A stretch of DNA of 64,000 bases from Paroedura picta (Eukaryota; Chordata; Lepidosauria; Squamata; Gekkonidae). This document shows, one piece after another, positions 36,677 to 48,189 of the stretch (position 1 is the first letter of the stretch; every line of letters starts with the position of its first letter). The translations under genes were made by a program, and so were the position numbers. The DNA lies in assembly GCF_049243985.1 (NCBI RefSeq), contig NC_135381.1, positions 20,323,345 to 20,387,344 on the forward strand, in the 5' to 3' direction. Under the pieces are notes generated by a model. It searched no databases. It was not told where the DNA came from and saw only the letters and a program-made list of their open reading frames with translations.

Positions 36677-36760
36677 CAGGGGTAGTCAAACTGCGGCCCT
36701 CCAGATGTCCATGAACTACAATTCCCATTAACGCTGGCCAGAGCTCATGGGAACTCCCAC
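36677..36760 (+). mobile_element. Palindromic hAT-type MITE, partial copy
   Basis: The left end CAGGGGTAGTCAAACTG and 'ccctccagatgtccatgaac' match the family at 16223. The right arm is lost. Confidence 0.65.
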
Positions 36761-36908
36761 CCTGCACCACAAGAGGCTCATCATAAAACAGTACATGAGC
36801 CAAATTTGTGGATATTCAGGCACCTTTAGAAACGGCAGAGTGGTTGCCTTCTTTACATTTTTTGTAGGCATCCAAGAAATGCCTTTTGGGCAGCTGTTGA
36901 AAACATGG

Positions 36909-37011
36909 CAGTAGTCAAACTGCGGCCCTTCATATGTACATGAACACTGGCAGGGGCTTATGGGAAATGTAGTCTATGGACATCTGGAGGGCCGCAGTTT
37001 GACTACCCCTG
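36909..37011. mobile_element. Palindromic hAT-type MITE, shortened copy
   Basis: Both ends are present (cagtagtcaaactgcgg and its inverse ending CTACCCCTG). The central loop is shorter than in the copies at 16223 and 61241. No clear flanking duplication is seen. Confidence 0.65.
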
Positions 37012-37299
37012 TAAAGCACTCATTTCGTATGCCCTTATTTCTATATTTTCCACATGTTAGCACAGTTGGCATCCCCCTTTGACACATGAATCCAATCAGT
37101 TACAACCCCAAATTGCTGTACTAAATAATTCTTATTTGCCATGGTGTGCTGGAACAAGTAGGCATCTAATGGTTCATTTGGGCTGAAATTGTGCACACAA
37201 ATGAGAGTTTTAATTTTGTTTGCCACTAGAGGGCAGTGAAATCTTTATCATTTGAACTCCAAGCTTCCAATCACAATGGTAGTGATAACTATTGTTAGA

Positions 37300-37440
37300 A
37301 TCATAGAATCATAGAGTTGGAAGGGACCATACAGGCCATCTAGTCCAACCCCCTGCTCAACGCAGGATCAGCCCAAAGCATCCTAAAGCATCCAAGAAAA
37401 GTGCATATCCAACCTTTGCTTGAAGACTGCCAATAGTTAG
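37300..37440 (-). mobile_element. CR1 LINE 3'-end fragment, minus
   Basis: It opens with 'agaatcatagaatcatagag', the reversed CR1 ATTCTATG tail, then 'ttggaagggaccatacaggc' and 'ccctgctcaacgcaggatc'. Confidence 0.85.
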
Positions 37441-38120
37441 ACTACTACATTTAATATAAAAATTGTGGGTAAGGTTCCCCATGTGGATCTGGACTATTGT
37501 TACACTGACTGGCCATCATCAGGAGCAGGCATTCAGTTAAATCCAGGCTAATTTTTTTAAAAATCTATATCTTCTGGCTATTATTTCAGCTGGATATAGA
37601 TTAGGAATGAATTTCAGCTGTCCAGTATTCAGGATTTTTTGGGACTGCCATATAGTCAAAGTTAAAGGGCATTTAAAGGGATTGCAGTCTGTTTAAATGT
37701 CTTTCAGGTATACTCATCACTTGGAGAAAGTATTTAAAGACACTGCAAAGTGCAAACCCTTTAAACACCGTTGGAATTCACTCACGAACTGTTTGTCTGT
37801 GCTTGTATTAATTGGATGTAAGTGTTCTTGCACGGCCATCTGGGAACTGTAGTTTAATCTATTCACTTCTGTGCCTGCTCCAACACGATGAATGCCACCA
37901 AGTGGTGAATGCCGTAGATCGTGCAAGCACCAAATCAACATGCACGTTCTTAAAATAGTTGGATTTCAATTGTGCGTGACCTACCCTTCATGAGCCTGGG
38001 TCAGATGGAGCCCAAGCTAACAAATACTGAAGTTGCACGAGCTACAGTTACACACATACTGAACATCACCCCAGCACAGATACAGAACTGCTCAAAATGC
38101 TACTCGTTGGGAATTCTGCG

Positions 38121-38396
38121 CAAATCTTCAAGGAACTTGTATATGATAATTCTCATCTGAACACTGCAAATCTTCAAGGAACTTGTATATGATGATTCTC
38201 ATCTGAACACTGCAAATCTTCAAGGAACTTGTATATGATAATTCTCATCTGAACACTGCAAATCTTCAAGGAACTTGTATATGATGATTCTCATCTGAAC
38301 ACTGCAAATCTTCAAGGAACTTGTATATGATAATTCTCATCTGAACACTGCAAATCTTCAAGGAACTTGTATATGATGATTCTCATCTGAACATTA
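38121..38396 (+). repeat. 46-base minisatellite with 92-base higher-order unit
   Basis: Six units start at 38121, 38167, 38213, 38259, 38305 and 38351. The text is 'caaatcttcaaggaacttgt' and onward. Units alternate strictly between 'gataat' and 'gatgat', giving three 92-base dimers. Confidence 0.95.
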
Positions 38397-39243
38397 CACG
38401 GGTACTGCAAGCAAGACACGTTTGTATAGCGATGGCCTTTTTTCTTTCTTTTTTTCTTTTCCAAAGTCTGCCGTGTCCCGCATCATCACAAGCCATTCTT
38501 CTGACCCAAGTTTCTCCTTCTGACCCACTCCAGCCTTAAGGTGATGAAGAATGTGAAAGGGGATTAAATATGCATAAGGTGAAGAAAGAAACACCTTCTA
38601 CAAGCAATGGACTTAGTCCTGAACCCATCATCTGCCCTGGGAACAAATGCTTTGGAATGCTCCACTGCAATTAGAATTCAGGTCAGGAACGGCCTGTGTC
38701 AGAGAAGTTGGTGGGGGGAAGGCGGGCCTGGGAGGTGAGAGAAAAGGTGAGTTGAAACGCTTCTCAGAGATTTCTAATCTTAAGGTTTCCAGTAGACTCA
38801 ACACTAAGACATTATCCAGATTAATGGTTAATTCACCAGGGCAACACCAAAGAGAATTATCCCTTTGGGGGCCATTATCACTTTGGAGAGTTACAAATCA
38901 AAGGCTATGTTGTGTGTGAGGTGGGGGGGGGTGTTTATTTGCTATATTGCTCTTGTGGGTTTGGTGAACTACTTTGAAAAGAAGCCAAAGGACTGTTAGT
39001 TTACTGTTCCATTCGTTGGCCTTGGTTTCAATGCTCATGATGACAACGGCTTCCACTTCTTCCTTGTACCTGAAGCTGAATTACGGTGCCACCTTGTTTC
39101 TGGTGACCTACGAGTCACAAAAGAAGACGTCAGCACTGGGTGAGAACTTTGACCCCAGTTTTTAAAAGGAAAAGCCCTTTATTTACTAAAATACCATCTC
39201 AGTTCACAATACATTGGAGAACTCCACCTACCATGGATTAGAG
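38397..39243. other. Intergenic stretch without recognised features
   Basis: No convincing frame or repeat boundary. The bases directly left of 39244 are the target duplication of the next element. Confidence 0.4.
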
Positions 39244-39609
39244 CAGTAGTCCCCAACCTTTTTATCACAGGGGACCGGTCAATGCTTGACAATTTTACTG
39301 AGGCCCAGGGGGAGGGTAGTCTTTTGCCAAGGGATATTGCTGCCGTCTGAGCCCCTGCTCCACTTGCTTTCCCACCGGCACCCCCGACTTGCCACCACCC
39401 GTTGGGGGGTGCTGCCAGCAGCAGCTGCGCAGTGCCACGCTGAGGGGGAGCCCCAGCCATGGTGGGCACCAGAGAGCACCAAAGGTGAGCCGGCGGGAGA
39501 GCAGCCCCTGAGGCAGCAGCCGGGGAGGAGGATGAGGAGGAGCCGTGGCCCGGTACCGACTGATCTACGGACCGAGACCGGTCTCTGGACCAGGGGTTGG
39601 GGACCACTG
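39244..39609 (+). mobile_element. Non-autonomous hAT, 'ccccaacc' family, copy 2
   Basis: Ends are CAGTAGTCCCCAACCTTTTT and GGTTGGGGACCACTG. They are flanked by a perfect 8-base duplication, gattagag (39236-39243 and 39610-39617). The G/C-rich interior matches the copy at 29590. Confidence 0.85.
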
Positions 39610-39617
39610 GATTAGAG

Positions 39618-40779
39618 GACAAAGAATAGAACCAAAAGATACAACGTGATTGAAGTGGTATGGTCACTCGTGAGAGCTACCTTGGCATTCCTTTCCCTCA
39701 AATGGATATGAGCCCACAGGAACTTTGGAAATGGAGGCTGGTCAGGACAGGGTTCATTCCATTAGTTTCCTTTGTCCCTGGTCCTTGGCATGCAGGCACA
39801 TTTCTGATAGGATGTCCAGGCCTTCCTGTCCTTAGAATATCAAATAGTCACATGTTGAGGTCAGGTATTCCCACCCAGAGGTCCACGGAGCCCCAGGGGT
39901 CTGTGAGAGCTCCAGAGGGGGGGGGTCAGTAGCCTTTCCCCTCCTACCTTAATGGACTCAGCCACAAGCCCGGGAACTGGCCACTTCCACTGCTTCCCTC
40001 CCCCCCCCTTCCAAGCATGAGCGAGTTCTCTGATGCTTTCTGTACCTGGGAGGGGGTGAAGCCTGCATGCCTACTCCTGCCTTAAATCGCCTCCTATCAC
40101 TCGTCCCTTCAGCCCTCCTTGAGGCTGCCTGTTAAAGAAGGCAGTGATGTCACTTCCAGGGAGCAAGGCAGGGAGGCGTGGCCAGGTGACATCACTTCTG
40201 GGGCTCCTTGAAGTCTGGAAAATTATTCCAGGAGCTCCCCTTTGGTCAAAAAGCTGGGAAAAGCCGATCTTGGTAGTCCAGTGGTATCTCTGCCCATCTG
40301 TCTCCATGTGGAAACTCATCTCCTTTCAACTAGCAAATTGAAACCTTTATGGTTCTTTCCTCAGAGCCTCCTGGAGTATTAATTAAGGGATCCTGCATAT
40401 TTGTATTGTAACACCCTCTACTCCTTCCATACCACATGTAAACAACTTAAGGGGAAAGAAAAATAAATTGATGTCCAAAACTCCCAGGTTCCAAAGGAAA
40501 GCCACGCAAAGAAGAAGAAATTGCTGTTCAAAACCTAGCTCCTCAATATAACAATTGTGTGCTGCGTTTCCAGTCCACTAGAAGCCGTTCAGGTCTTAGA
40601 CTGAGAAAGGTCCTTCCTGACTTCTGCTAACTATAAGCAAGGCTAAACTTGGGACCATCCTCGTGTAAATACCATGAACTATCCCCTTGAGTTGGAATGG
40701 CAATCTACCGCCACTAAATCTCAGCCACTAAACTATGCCACATCATCAGCCCAGGAAAATTCTAGAAACTCTAAAGCAA
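39618..40779. other. Intergenic stretch without recognised features
   Basis: Short open frames and homopolymer tracts only. Two copies of 'gtgacatcact'-like words near 40150-40195 are the only repeated text noted. Confidence 0.35.
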
Positions 40780-40847
40780 ACACTGGCAGGGGCTCATGGG
40801 AAATGTAGTCCATGGACATCTGGAGGGCCGCAGTTTGACTACCCCTG
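40780..40847 (+). mobile_element. Palindromic hAT-type MITE, right half
   Basis: 'cactggcaggggctcatggg' through 'tttgactacccctg' is the right arm of the family. The left arm is missing. Confidence 0.65.
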
Positions 40848-41259
40848 CTCTAAAGAAATGGACTTTTCTCCAAGAACAATGAAATTTGCAAGAAGAACTG
40901 AAGTAACACTATCATTTCAATAACTAAATAACAAATTTGGGTTACCTCGTTTCTGGGCTCTGACAGAATATATAAAGCAAACAGGATGTGATTTTACTAA
41001 TTTAAACGAACCCAACATTGTAAAGAGGCAGATGGGAATTTATTCAGTGCAGTGGTATTTGCTTTGTTTAATGAGATTTCTGGGCCTGCCCTTAAGTGGG
41101 TGTTTCCAATATATCTCCACCCGAATGTTTGTTGAAAAAGATGGGGGCTGAGCAATTATATAACCTATGAGCCACCCACACAGGCTGCTGAAGAAAGAGA
41201 TACAGATACAAGTGAAACACTCTTAGGATAGTTTTACTAACCTCAAGGTAGGGCCTGAA

Positions 41260-42035
41260 GTTCTCCCAAATTAAATCTCTACCTACAGAGATTTATTCCC
41301 ATGGAGGAAATGGCAACACTGATAAGTGGACTGTGTGGTCTACCATAGAGTCTAGGGGACACAAGTCCTAGAATGGCATTACATATCTGCTGAGTTCCCT
41401 CCGGTCCCCAAACTGCACTCTCCCTAGTTGTTGTTGTTGTGTTGTTGTTGTTGTTAGGTGCAAAGTTGTGTCCGACCCATCGTGACCCCATGGACAACGA
41501 TCCTCCAGGCCTTCCTGTCCTCTACCATTACCTGGAGTCTATTTAAGTTTGTACAGACTGCTTCAGTGACTCCATCCAGCCACCTCATTCTCTGTTGTCT
41601 CCTTCTTCTTCTGCCCTCAGCCCCTCCCAGCATTAGGCTCTTCTCAAGGAAGTCCTTCCTTCTCATGAGGTGGCCAAAGTATTCCAGTTTCATCTTCAGG
41701 ATCTGGCCTTCTAAGAAGCAGTCAGGGCTGATCTCCTGTAGAACTGACTGGTTTGTTCACCTTGCCATCCAAGGGACTTGCAAGAGTCTTCTCCAACACC
41801 AGAGTTCAAAAGCCTCAATTCTTTGACGCTTGGATTTCCTTATGGTCCAACTTTCACAGCCATACATTGCAACTGGAAAGACCATAGCTTTGACTAGATG
41901 CACTTTTGTTGGCAGGGTGATGTCTCTGCTTTTTAGTATGCTGTCTAGATTCTCCATCTCCCTGGGGGGGGTGCACTCTCCCTAGGCATGCTCCCAAATC
42001 TTGTTGAATTTCCCAAGCTGGAGTTGGCAATACTA
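41260..42035. repeat. 'Gccaactccaggt' family repeat split by Bov-B
   Basis: The left part (about 41260-41427: 'tccctccggtccccaaactg') and right part (41986-42035: 'tcccaagctggagttggcaa') form one diverged copy. It is interrupted exactly by the Bov-B insertion. Confidence 0.65.
41428..41971 (-). mobile_element. 5'-truncated Bov-B (RTE) LINE with 14-base TSD
   Basis: On the minus strand it codes the end of the Bov-B reverse transcriptase (MENLDSILKSRDITLPTKVH, YGCESWTIRKSKRQRIEAFE, LEYFGHLMRRKDFLEKSLML, CTNLNRLQVMVEDRKAWR). The two pieces lie in different frames, so it is not intact. The 3' end is an (AAC)n run seen as 'ttgttgttg' at 41428-41457. The target duplication tgcactctccctag is exact at 41414-41427 and 41972-41985. 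Bov-B is the classic horizontally transferred LINE of squamates and ruminants. Confidence 0.92.
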
Positions 42036-42234
42036 ATTGGAGACTGGATGGAACTGGAGTAGAATAATAGCAATAACTGAATTCAGATCTGGATGAAAGC
42101 CTTTTCTTAATCTAGGATTTCTGAAACTGTTAGATTTGGAAAGGTAGAGCTGACCTATAGTTGACAGGAGTTGCTGTTTTGATTGCCAGGAGTAAACAGA
42201 TGACCAGATTTACATCAAGCCAAACAAGCTACAG

Positions 42235-43815
42235 CAGGGCTCCCCAACCATTTGGCACATGGGGACAGCATTAGCATGCCCAGTGCCTAAAGAGGGCCAC
42301 ATCTTAAACCAAAATGTAACAAAATTATTAACCTACTTATTTAGATCAAAAGCAAACAGTCAGAGGTAAATGAAAAAATGTTAACTGTAATGCAATCCAT
42401 TTTGGAACAATATTTTACTGCGGAATCCTTTTATTTAGCTACACATGTTTACCTAGTTGGTGTGATTTCTGTGGTTGTTTTCTGTTGGCCAAAGCATTGA
42501 TGTCCAAGTCAAGACATCAATGCCATGTACATTTTCATCTGTAATCCTTGACCTACTCTTCAATTTCACAATGTTCATCTTGGAAAAGGTTTGTTCACAG
42601 ATCTATGTGGTGCCAAAGACTGCAGCAAATTTCTTTAGGTTGATAAATACATCAAGTAGACCAGAATAGAAACCTAACAGAATATTTTCTTTGTAAATGT
42701 CTCTGAGATGATCACTGACTTGCAAATCAATTAGTTCCATCTGAAAAAAAAGTTACTTGCTTCTTCTGGTAATACTTCAAATGGATTCTGAGACATTCTT
42801 ATTTCCTTTCCAAGATTATGGCAATTATTGAATCTGTTCTGAAATTCCACCTGCAACAGGTTCAGTGCTTTGATGTGTCTTTCAGCATTGAGTTGTAGAT
42901 TCCCATTCTTCTCAAATTTTAGTCTATTGCAGCATGAGAAGTTTGAAAAATTAACTTCACTAACTTGCTTCACAAAAATGTAGTTTTGCTTCAAAAGCTT
43001 TCAATTCGGTATACATATCATACACAAGCTTTCCTTTCCCCTGCAACCTTAGATTTAATGTTTTCAGATGATCTATGATATCTGTAAAGAAAGACAAATC
43101 AAAAATCCATTCAGAGTCAGCAAGTTCTTCTTGACATTTTCATTTCTCCTTAAGAAAGATATCAATTCTATGATGAATACTGAAAAAATGTTTGAGGACT
43201 TTGCCTCTGCTAAGCCACCTGAATTCTGCATAGTACAATACATCCCCATATTCTGAACCTATCTCTGAGAAAAAATTTTGAAACTGACGATGAGCAAGAC
43301 CATGACACCTGATGTAATTAATGCTGGATACAACAATATGCATCACGTTTTCCCATTGAAGAATCTTACTACACAAGGCTTGCTGATGGATGATGCAGTG
43401 AAATTGCATGGGAAGTTTATCATTTAATTTCAATATCTCTTCATTGATTTTTTGCTACTGCACCAGTTTTACTTACCAGCATATTTCTTGCGCCATCAGT
43501 TGTGATGTTTTTCTATTTATCCCAGCTCAGACCAAGATTTTCTACTGATTTGCACACCTTCAAGAATATGTTTTCTGCCTTTCAAACTCTGAAGTGCACA
43601 AAACTCTCCTGTAATTCTGAAGTTGGAATCTACCCCCACAATAACAATTAGTAGTTGGAGCAGTGTCTATAATGTCTCATCTAATGCCAAAGAAAAAAAG
43701 TCAAAACTTATTGCATTGAAAACCAGTGACATATGCAGCTCTTCTAGTTCTTCAACACACCTGGTAATTGTAGATGCAGATAAACTTCCTGTTTGGGTGA
43801 CAGATGTATTTTAGT
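42235..43815 (-). pseudogene. Degenerate hAT (Charlie-like) transposase
   Basis: The left boundary CAGGGCTCCCCAACCATTTG resembles the ends of the short 'ccccaacc' hAT copies. Minus-strand frames give FHCIIHQQALCSKIL and SEYGDVLYYAEFRWLSRGKV, hallmarks of hAT transposases related to GTF2IRD2/ZBED-type proteins. The frame is broken several times (usable pieces at 43433-43140 and 42994-42731). The right end is lost where an L2 fragment begins near 43815. It may belong to the group that moved the short copies. Confidence 0.75.
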
Positions 43816-44622
43816 CTGCCCACAGAGACTTATGGAATCGGAGAGATTCCTGAATGCTCTAAGGTACCTGATGCCCTCTGGCATCTTCTTGGAGGCCTTG
43901 GTAGAGGACTCAGTCCTGCCTGTTGGCCACCATTAATGAGATTGCCCCGGAGTGCCCTCCTCACCCTCAGCTCAAACGGGCTCCTTGGTTCTCTTCGGAG
44001 GTTCAGGAGAGGAAGAGGGAAGTTAGACAGCTAGAGTGAATGTGGCAGAAGAATCGTGATGAGGTGGTAAGAACATCTCATCGCACACTTATGAGGGCGT
44101 ATAAGATGGCAGTGAAAGTGGCGAAGCATGATTACTTCGCCACAGAAATCATATCCACTAGCTCTCACCCCGCCCAATTATTTTGGGTAGTTCGGACTCT
44201 TACTGCCCTCAAGGAAGGGTGTCAAAATAGTAGTGAATTAGATGTAGGTTGTGATGCTTTGGTGGGCTTTTTGTGGATAAAGTCTTGCCGCTCCACTGCA
44301 AACTTACCACCACGGTGAACTAGAAGCTCCATGGCTGTAATGGGGGATCAGGTTTGATGGCTTCAGGCAGCTCTCTCTTTCCGAAGTGGACAAATTGCTG
44401 GGGTCAGTGAGGGTGACTACTTGCCCCCTTGAACCCTGTCCAAGGTGGATCTGTGGGACCCTGCCAGCTGCCACCCAGTATCACATCTTGCGTTCCTGGG
44501 TAAGGTAGTTGAAAGAGCCACTATGGAACAGCTCCTGACTTTTCTGGAGGAAACTTTGGCCCTGGACCGATACCAGTCTGGCTTCCATCCTGGGCTACAT
44601 ACACAGGCTAGGAACAATTTTT
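43816..44622 (+). mobile_element. L2 LINE, internal fragment
   Basis: Plus-strand pieces read MRAYKMAVKVAKHDYFATEI and LFWVVRTLTALKEG (the region between endonuclease and RT), then SHLAFLGKVVERATMEQLL and LEETLALDRYQSGFHPGLHT (RT start). Several stops and frame changes separate them. It joins directly to a CR1 tail. Confidence 0.8.
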
Positions 44623-44880
44623 TAAAATGGATTGTGAATCTGGCCTACCAGATGGTAGATATCAGGAAAAAAAATTTCACAGTCAGAGTAATTCAGCAGT
44701 GGAATAGGCTGCCTAAGGAGGTGGTGAGCTCCCCCTCTCTGGCAGTCTTCAAGCAAAGGTTGGATACACACTTTTCTTGGATGCTTTAGGATGCTTAGGG
44801 CTAATCCTGCGTTGAGCAGGGGGTTGGACTAGATGGCCTGTATGGCCCCTTCCAACTCTATGATTCTATGATTCTATGGT
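44623..44880 (+). mobile_element. CR1 LINE 3' end
   Basis: The conserved CR1 end includes 'gcagtggaataggctgccta', 'ggtggtgagctccccctctc' and the terminal repeat ATGATTCTATGATTCTATG. It is truncated on the 5' side. Confidence 0.9.
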
Positions 44881-45730
44881 AAAGTTGCAATCCTAAGTAC
44901 ATTGAATATGATGAAATTTATTTCTTAATAAACACAGTCTCTTGAAGTTTAAATATACACCTCCTTTGCTGTTTAAATATACACCTGCTAATATACTTTA
45001 ATTTTAATATGTTAAAAATTGGGGCGCACCCATTTTAACGCTGCCATGTGTAGTACCTGGAAGTGTCAGAAAGTGGGAGAAGAAAGCAAGAGAGCAAGGA
45101 GGTGAGAAATGGTGGGGGGCACATTTTGTAATAATGTTAAGCAATTGTGGTTGCTTAACACTATTTTTTTAGAGCTGCAGAATGGCCCTTACTTTTCCCA
45201 TCTTGTCCTTTTCAATTTTTAAAAGAAAGGGTATAAATCTAGTGATGTATCAATTCCTTGCAAGATTGGCATCACTGGAGAAAAAAATTGCCCAGAAAAA
45301 CTTCAAAGATGTGCGCACGTGTGCGTGCATGTGTGCATGCGTGCATGCACACACATACATACATGTTGTTTAAAGAGATGTGCACCCTCTGTTGAGAAAG
45401 CTTATTGCTTATTACAAGCAGGGCTTATTGCAGGAAGGAAGGGGGCTCTGGGACTTTTGGGTGAAGGTACAGGATATAAATTCCTAAATAAATTAATTCT
45501 AAAAATAATTGCTTTGGATAGGGTGATGGGGCCTATGGTTGAGGCTTAGAAACAACTTATAAATGCTGGCATCCCTGTCTTCAACCCATTCAATTACATG
45601 TCATGTGAATAAATTTATTATTCCTCCCACTCTTTCATTTGGAGAAGGTGGCAGAAAGATACTGACCTAGTCATTTTACATTTAATTACTAATTTAAATA
45701 TTTTAAAACCTAATATTTAATGTTTATTTA
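44881..45730. other. Intergenic; alternating purine-pyrimidine tract
   Basis: A (GT/GC/CA) alternating tract at about 45310-45365 could adopt Z-DNA. The rest is A/T-rich without a recognised feature. Confidence 0.45.
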
Positions 45731-46220
45731 TGCACTGATGTGGAACACATCTTCTGGTGCGCTCAGTGAAATGGAAGTCCTCATGGACATGATGTTTGTG
45801 AGTCCTTCCCCCCCCCCCCCCCCCGTGCCAGAAGAGATAGGGAGGTGGCTTGTATGAAGGCAACCTGCATTGGAAGGGGACACTGTGGGAGCAGCCATGT
45901 TGCCTGAGTCCGAGGTGGTGGCGGCTGTTTCTGAGGTGGAGGTGCCAGCGGAGGCCAGGGCAGCTGCAGTGCTGGCAGAGGCTAGGTCAGCAGTGAAGAC
46001 TGGGGCAGCAACAGCACTGCCAGTAGAGGCCAGGGCAGCCACGAGCTCACTGGTAGAGCCGTAAAAGGAGTCCCGAAACTGCCAGTCATGGGGCAGCAAG
46101 CTGAGACGGCAGAGGACCACAGAACACAGCGGCCCTTCTGCTGCAAGAGGTAAGGAGTGGGAGTGGGAGGTGGGAAGGAGGTTCTCCTTCTCTGTGTGTG
46201 TTTGTGTGTCTAAGAAAGAA
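45731..46220. other. G/C-rich segment, unassigned
   Basis: A C-run at about 45807-45824 is followed by G/C-rich sequence with a 130-codon minus-strand frame (45728-46120) rich in Ala, Ser and Thr. No domain is recognised and coding status is doubtful. Confidence 0.3.
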
Positions 46221-46445
46221 GGGAGGGGGAGGGATCAAGGAGGAGGCTGGGAAAGCAAGAGGTAGAGAGGGCAGGGGGAGGTGGGAGGGAGGAGGGAGTT
46301 TCTGCGTGCATGCGTATGAGTGTCTGAGAGAATGGGAGGGGGAGGGATCAAGGAAGAGGTCGGGGAAGCAAGAGGGAAGGAGGGAGAGGGCAGAGGGAAG
46401 TGGGGGGTGGGTGGAAGAAGTCTGTGTGTCCATGTGTGTGTCTGT
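46221..46445 (+). repeat. 113-base tandem duplication, G-rich
   Basis: 'gggagggggagggatcaagg' occurs at 46221 and again at 46334, each followed by similar G-run-rich text and a (TGTG)-rich end. Several GGG runs within short distances could form quadruplexes on the plus strand. Confidence 0.8.
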
Positions 46446-46654
46446 GTCTGTGTGAGATACACATGAGACACACGAGAATACACTCAAGCTCAGAGAGGAC
46501 TTCTACAAAGGTGCCACTTTGAAAAATAAATATTCTAATTGGGGGCCTCTAAGAGAGATATTTGGATACTTTTCATTAATATGTTAGCCTCTCCATTCAT
46601 ATTGTTTACCACTTTATAGTCTCCATTATTACATCACATGAGTGCATTTAAATA

Positions 46655-46830
46655 TTAGACCACTGAAGAAGACCCCAAGGGGGTTGAAATGCGTTTGGTT
46701 ATCTGTTTCTTGTCATTTATCCACGTGTCAAAATATTTTGGAATTGTGTAATAGTGCTTGATCTATCGATGTTTCCAGGTTTTATATGTGTACATGTACT
46801 GAAATAAATATTTGCATTTTAACATTTAAT
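46655..46830 (+). repeat. Repeat with hammerhead-like core
   Basis: CTGAAGA (46663-46669), a hairpin with 6 base pairs (GACCCC / GGGGTT) and GAAA (46686-46689) follow the CUGANGA...GAAA hammerhead layout. Sequence to about 46830 ends 'aaataaatatttgcatttt'. It is probably the end of an unidentified retroelement family. Confidence 0.45.
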
Positions 46831-46971
46831 ATCTATTTTGCTGCTGCTCAACCTTTTAGGTTCCTGGTGAGAGAGGGAGGGGGCCAGGACAAGGACCCTG
46901 TGAGAGCCAGACTGTCACTAATTTATTTTAATCCTTCGTAAGCAGCCCTGAGGGGGGTATAAATGTAAGAA

Positions 46972-47007
<36 letters not shown>

Positions 47008-47779
47008 CCGGCCACAAACTGCACCTGAATTTTGGCTGTTGCACTTGAGAATGGACCATTCACAGACTAAAGCTTCACATCAGCCACATCTCAGATGCAA
47101 AAAAAAATCAGCTAGCACATTCTGCTGTCAGCCCTCAAGCAATTGGCTAATCAGAGGGTCTGCAATCAAGTGATTTATACACGTGTACAAGGGTTTGCCA
47201 GCGCAAACAGCAAATGGGAAGTTTGGGCAGCCTGACTGCTGTGATGCAAGATGTTTCTCTGAAACCATTCAGGATGGAGCATGTCCAGAGCAAGAAACTT
47301 GTTTGCCAAGGAAAGAAATTAGCAACTGATGTGATGCTTATTTTACACCTCCCCTCTCCTCCTCTGGGCAGAACAGGTCAACAAGAGTATGCCTCTCGGG
47401 TGACCTTCCTGGAGTTGGCAATTTGAGGTGAGCACAGAGCAATACCTGGAAGAAAGAGGCAGAGAATACACTTGAGCTGAGCTCTATCTATCACTGTGGG
47501 TGTGGTGCATCTGAGCTCCTGGCAGGGCTGATTTATTTCTTTTGCTTCATAATCTCTCACTGTAGAAGCTCTTTGACACGTGGAAATTCTGGCTTAGGCC
47601 AGCATGTTACTAAATTTGGAAGTCCCCAGGTATGACTAGAAACAGACTACACTGCCAAGAAGACAAACAGATATCAAACTGACAGCTCATTTGTTCTCCA
47701 TCTTTATGACATCTCTTGGGTCTCATAGCTTTTTGATCAAGGATGGTATTTTCAAAAACTTTCAGCCTGCTTATTTATA
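46831..47779. other. Intergenic; (GAT)n tract
   Basis: A (GAT)n microsatellite lies at about 46970-47006. Nothing else is recognised. Confidence 0.45.
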
Positions 47780-47968
47780 GAGGTGCCAGCCCCAATTTGG
47801 GAAATATCTGGAGATTCTAGGGGTGAAGCCTGAGAAGTGTGGGGGTGTGGGGAGGGGAAGTACATCCACTGGGTAGAATGCCAAAGGGTTGAAATTCCAA
47901 AGCAGCCAGTTTCACCAAGCAAACTGATCTCTGTTGCCTGGAGATGTGTAATCCCAGGGGATCTCCAG
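47780..47968 (+). repeat. 'Gccaactccaggt' family repeat, 3' truncated
   Basis: 'ggtgccagccccaatttgg', 'aatatctggagattctagg' and 'aaactgatctctgttgcctg' follow the family order. The right end is replaced by a CR1 fragment at 47969. Confidence 0.6.
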
Positions 47969-48168
47969 CCTTTTAAATACTTGAAGATGGTTATCTGATC
48001 CCCTCTCAGTCGTCTCCTCTCTAGGCTAAACAGACCAAGCTCCCCCAACCTTTCTTCATACGTCTTGGTCTCCAAACCCCTCACCATCTTTGTTGCCCTC
48101 CTCTGGACACGCTCCAGTTGGTCAACATCCCTCTTCAACTGGGGTGCCCAAAACTGAACACAGTTTTT
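47969..48168 (-). mobile_element. CR1 LINE fragment (RT C-terminus)
   Basis: The minus strand translates to [20 protein letters not shown] and [20 protein letters not shown], followed by [11 protein letters not shown], the C-terminal end of CR1 reverse transcriptase. The frame is open over this short piece. Confidence 0.88.
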
Positions 48169-48189
48169 CTAAAATAAATAATATAACTA

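Noticed and set aside
45728-46120. 130-codon Ala/Ser/Thr-rich frame on the minus strand
   Set aside because: The frame arises from G/C-rich sequence near a poly-C run. No domain or transcript signal was seen.
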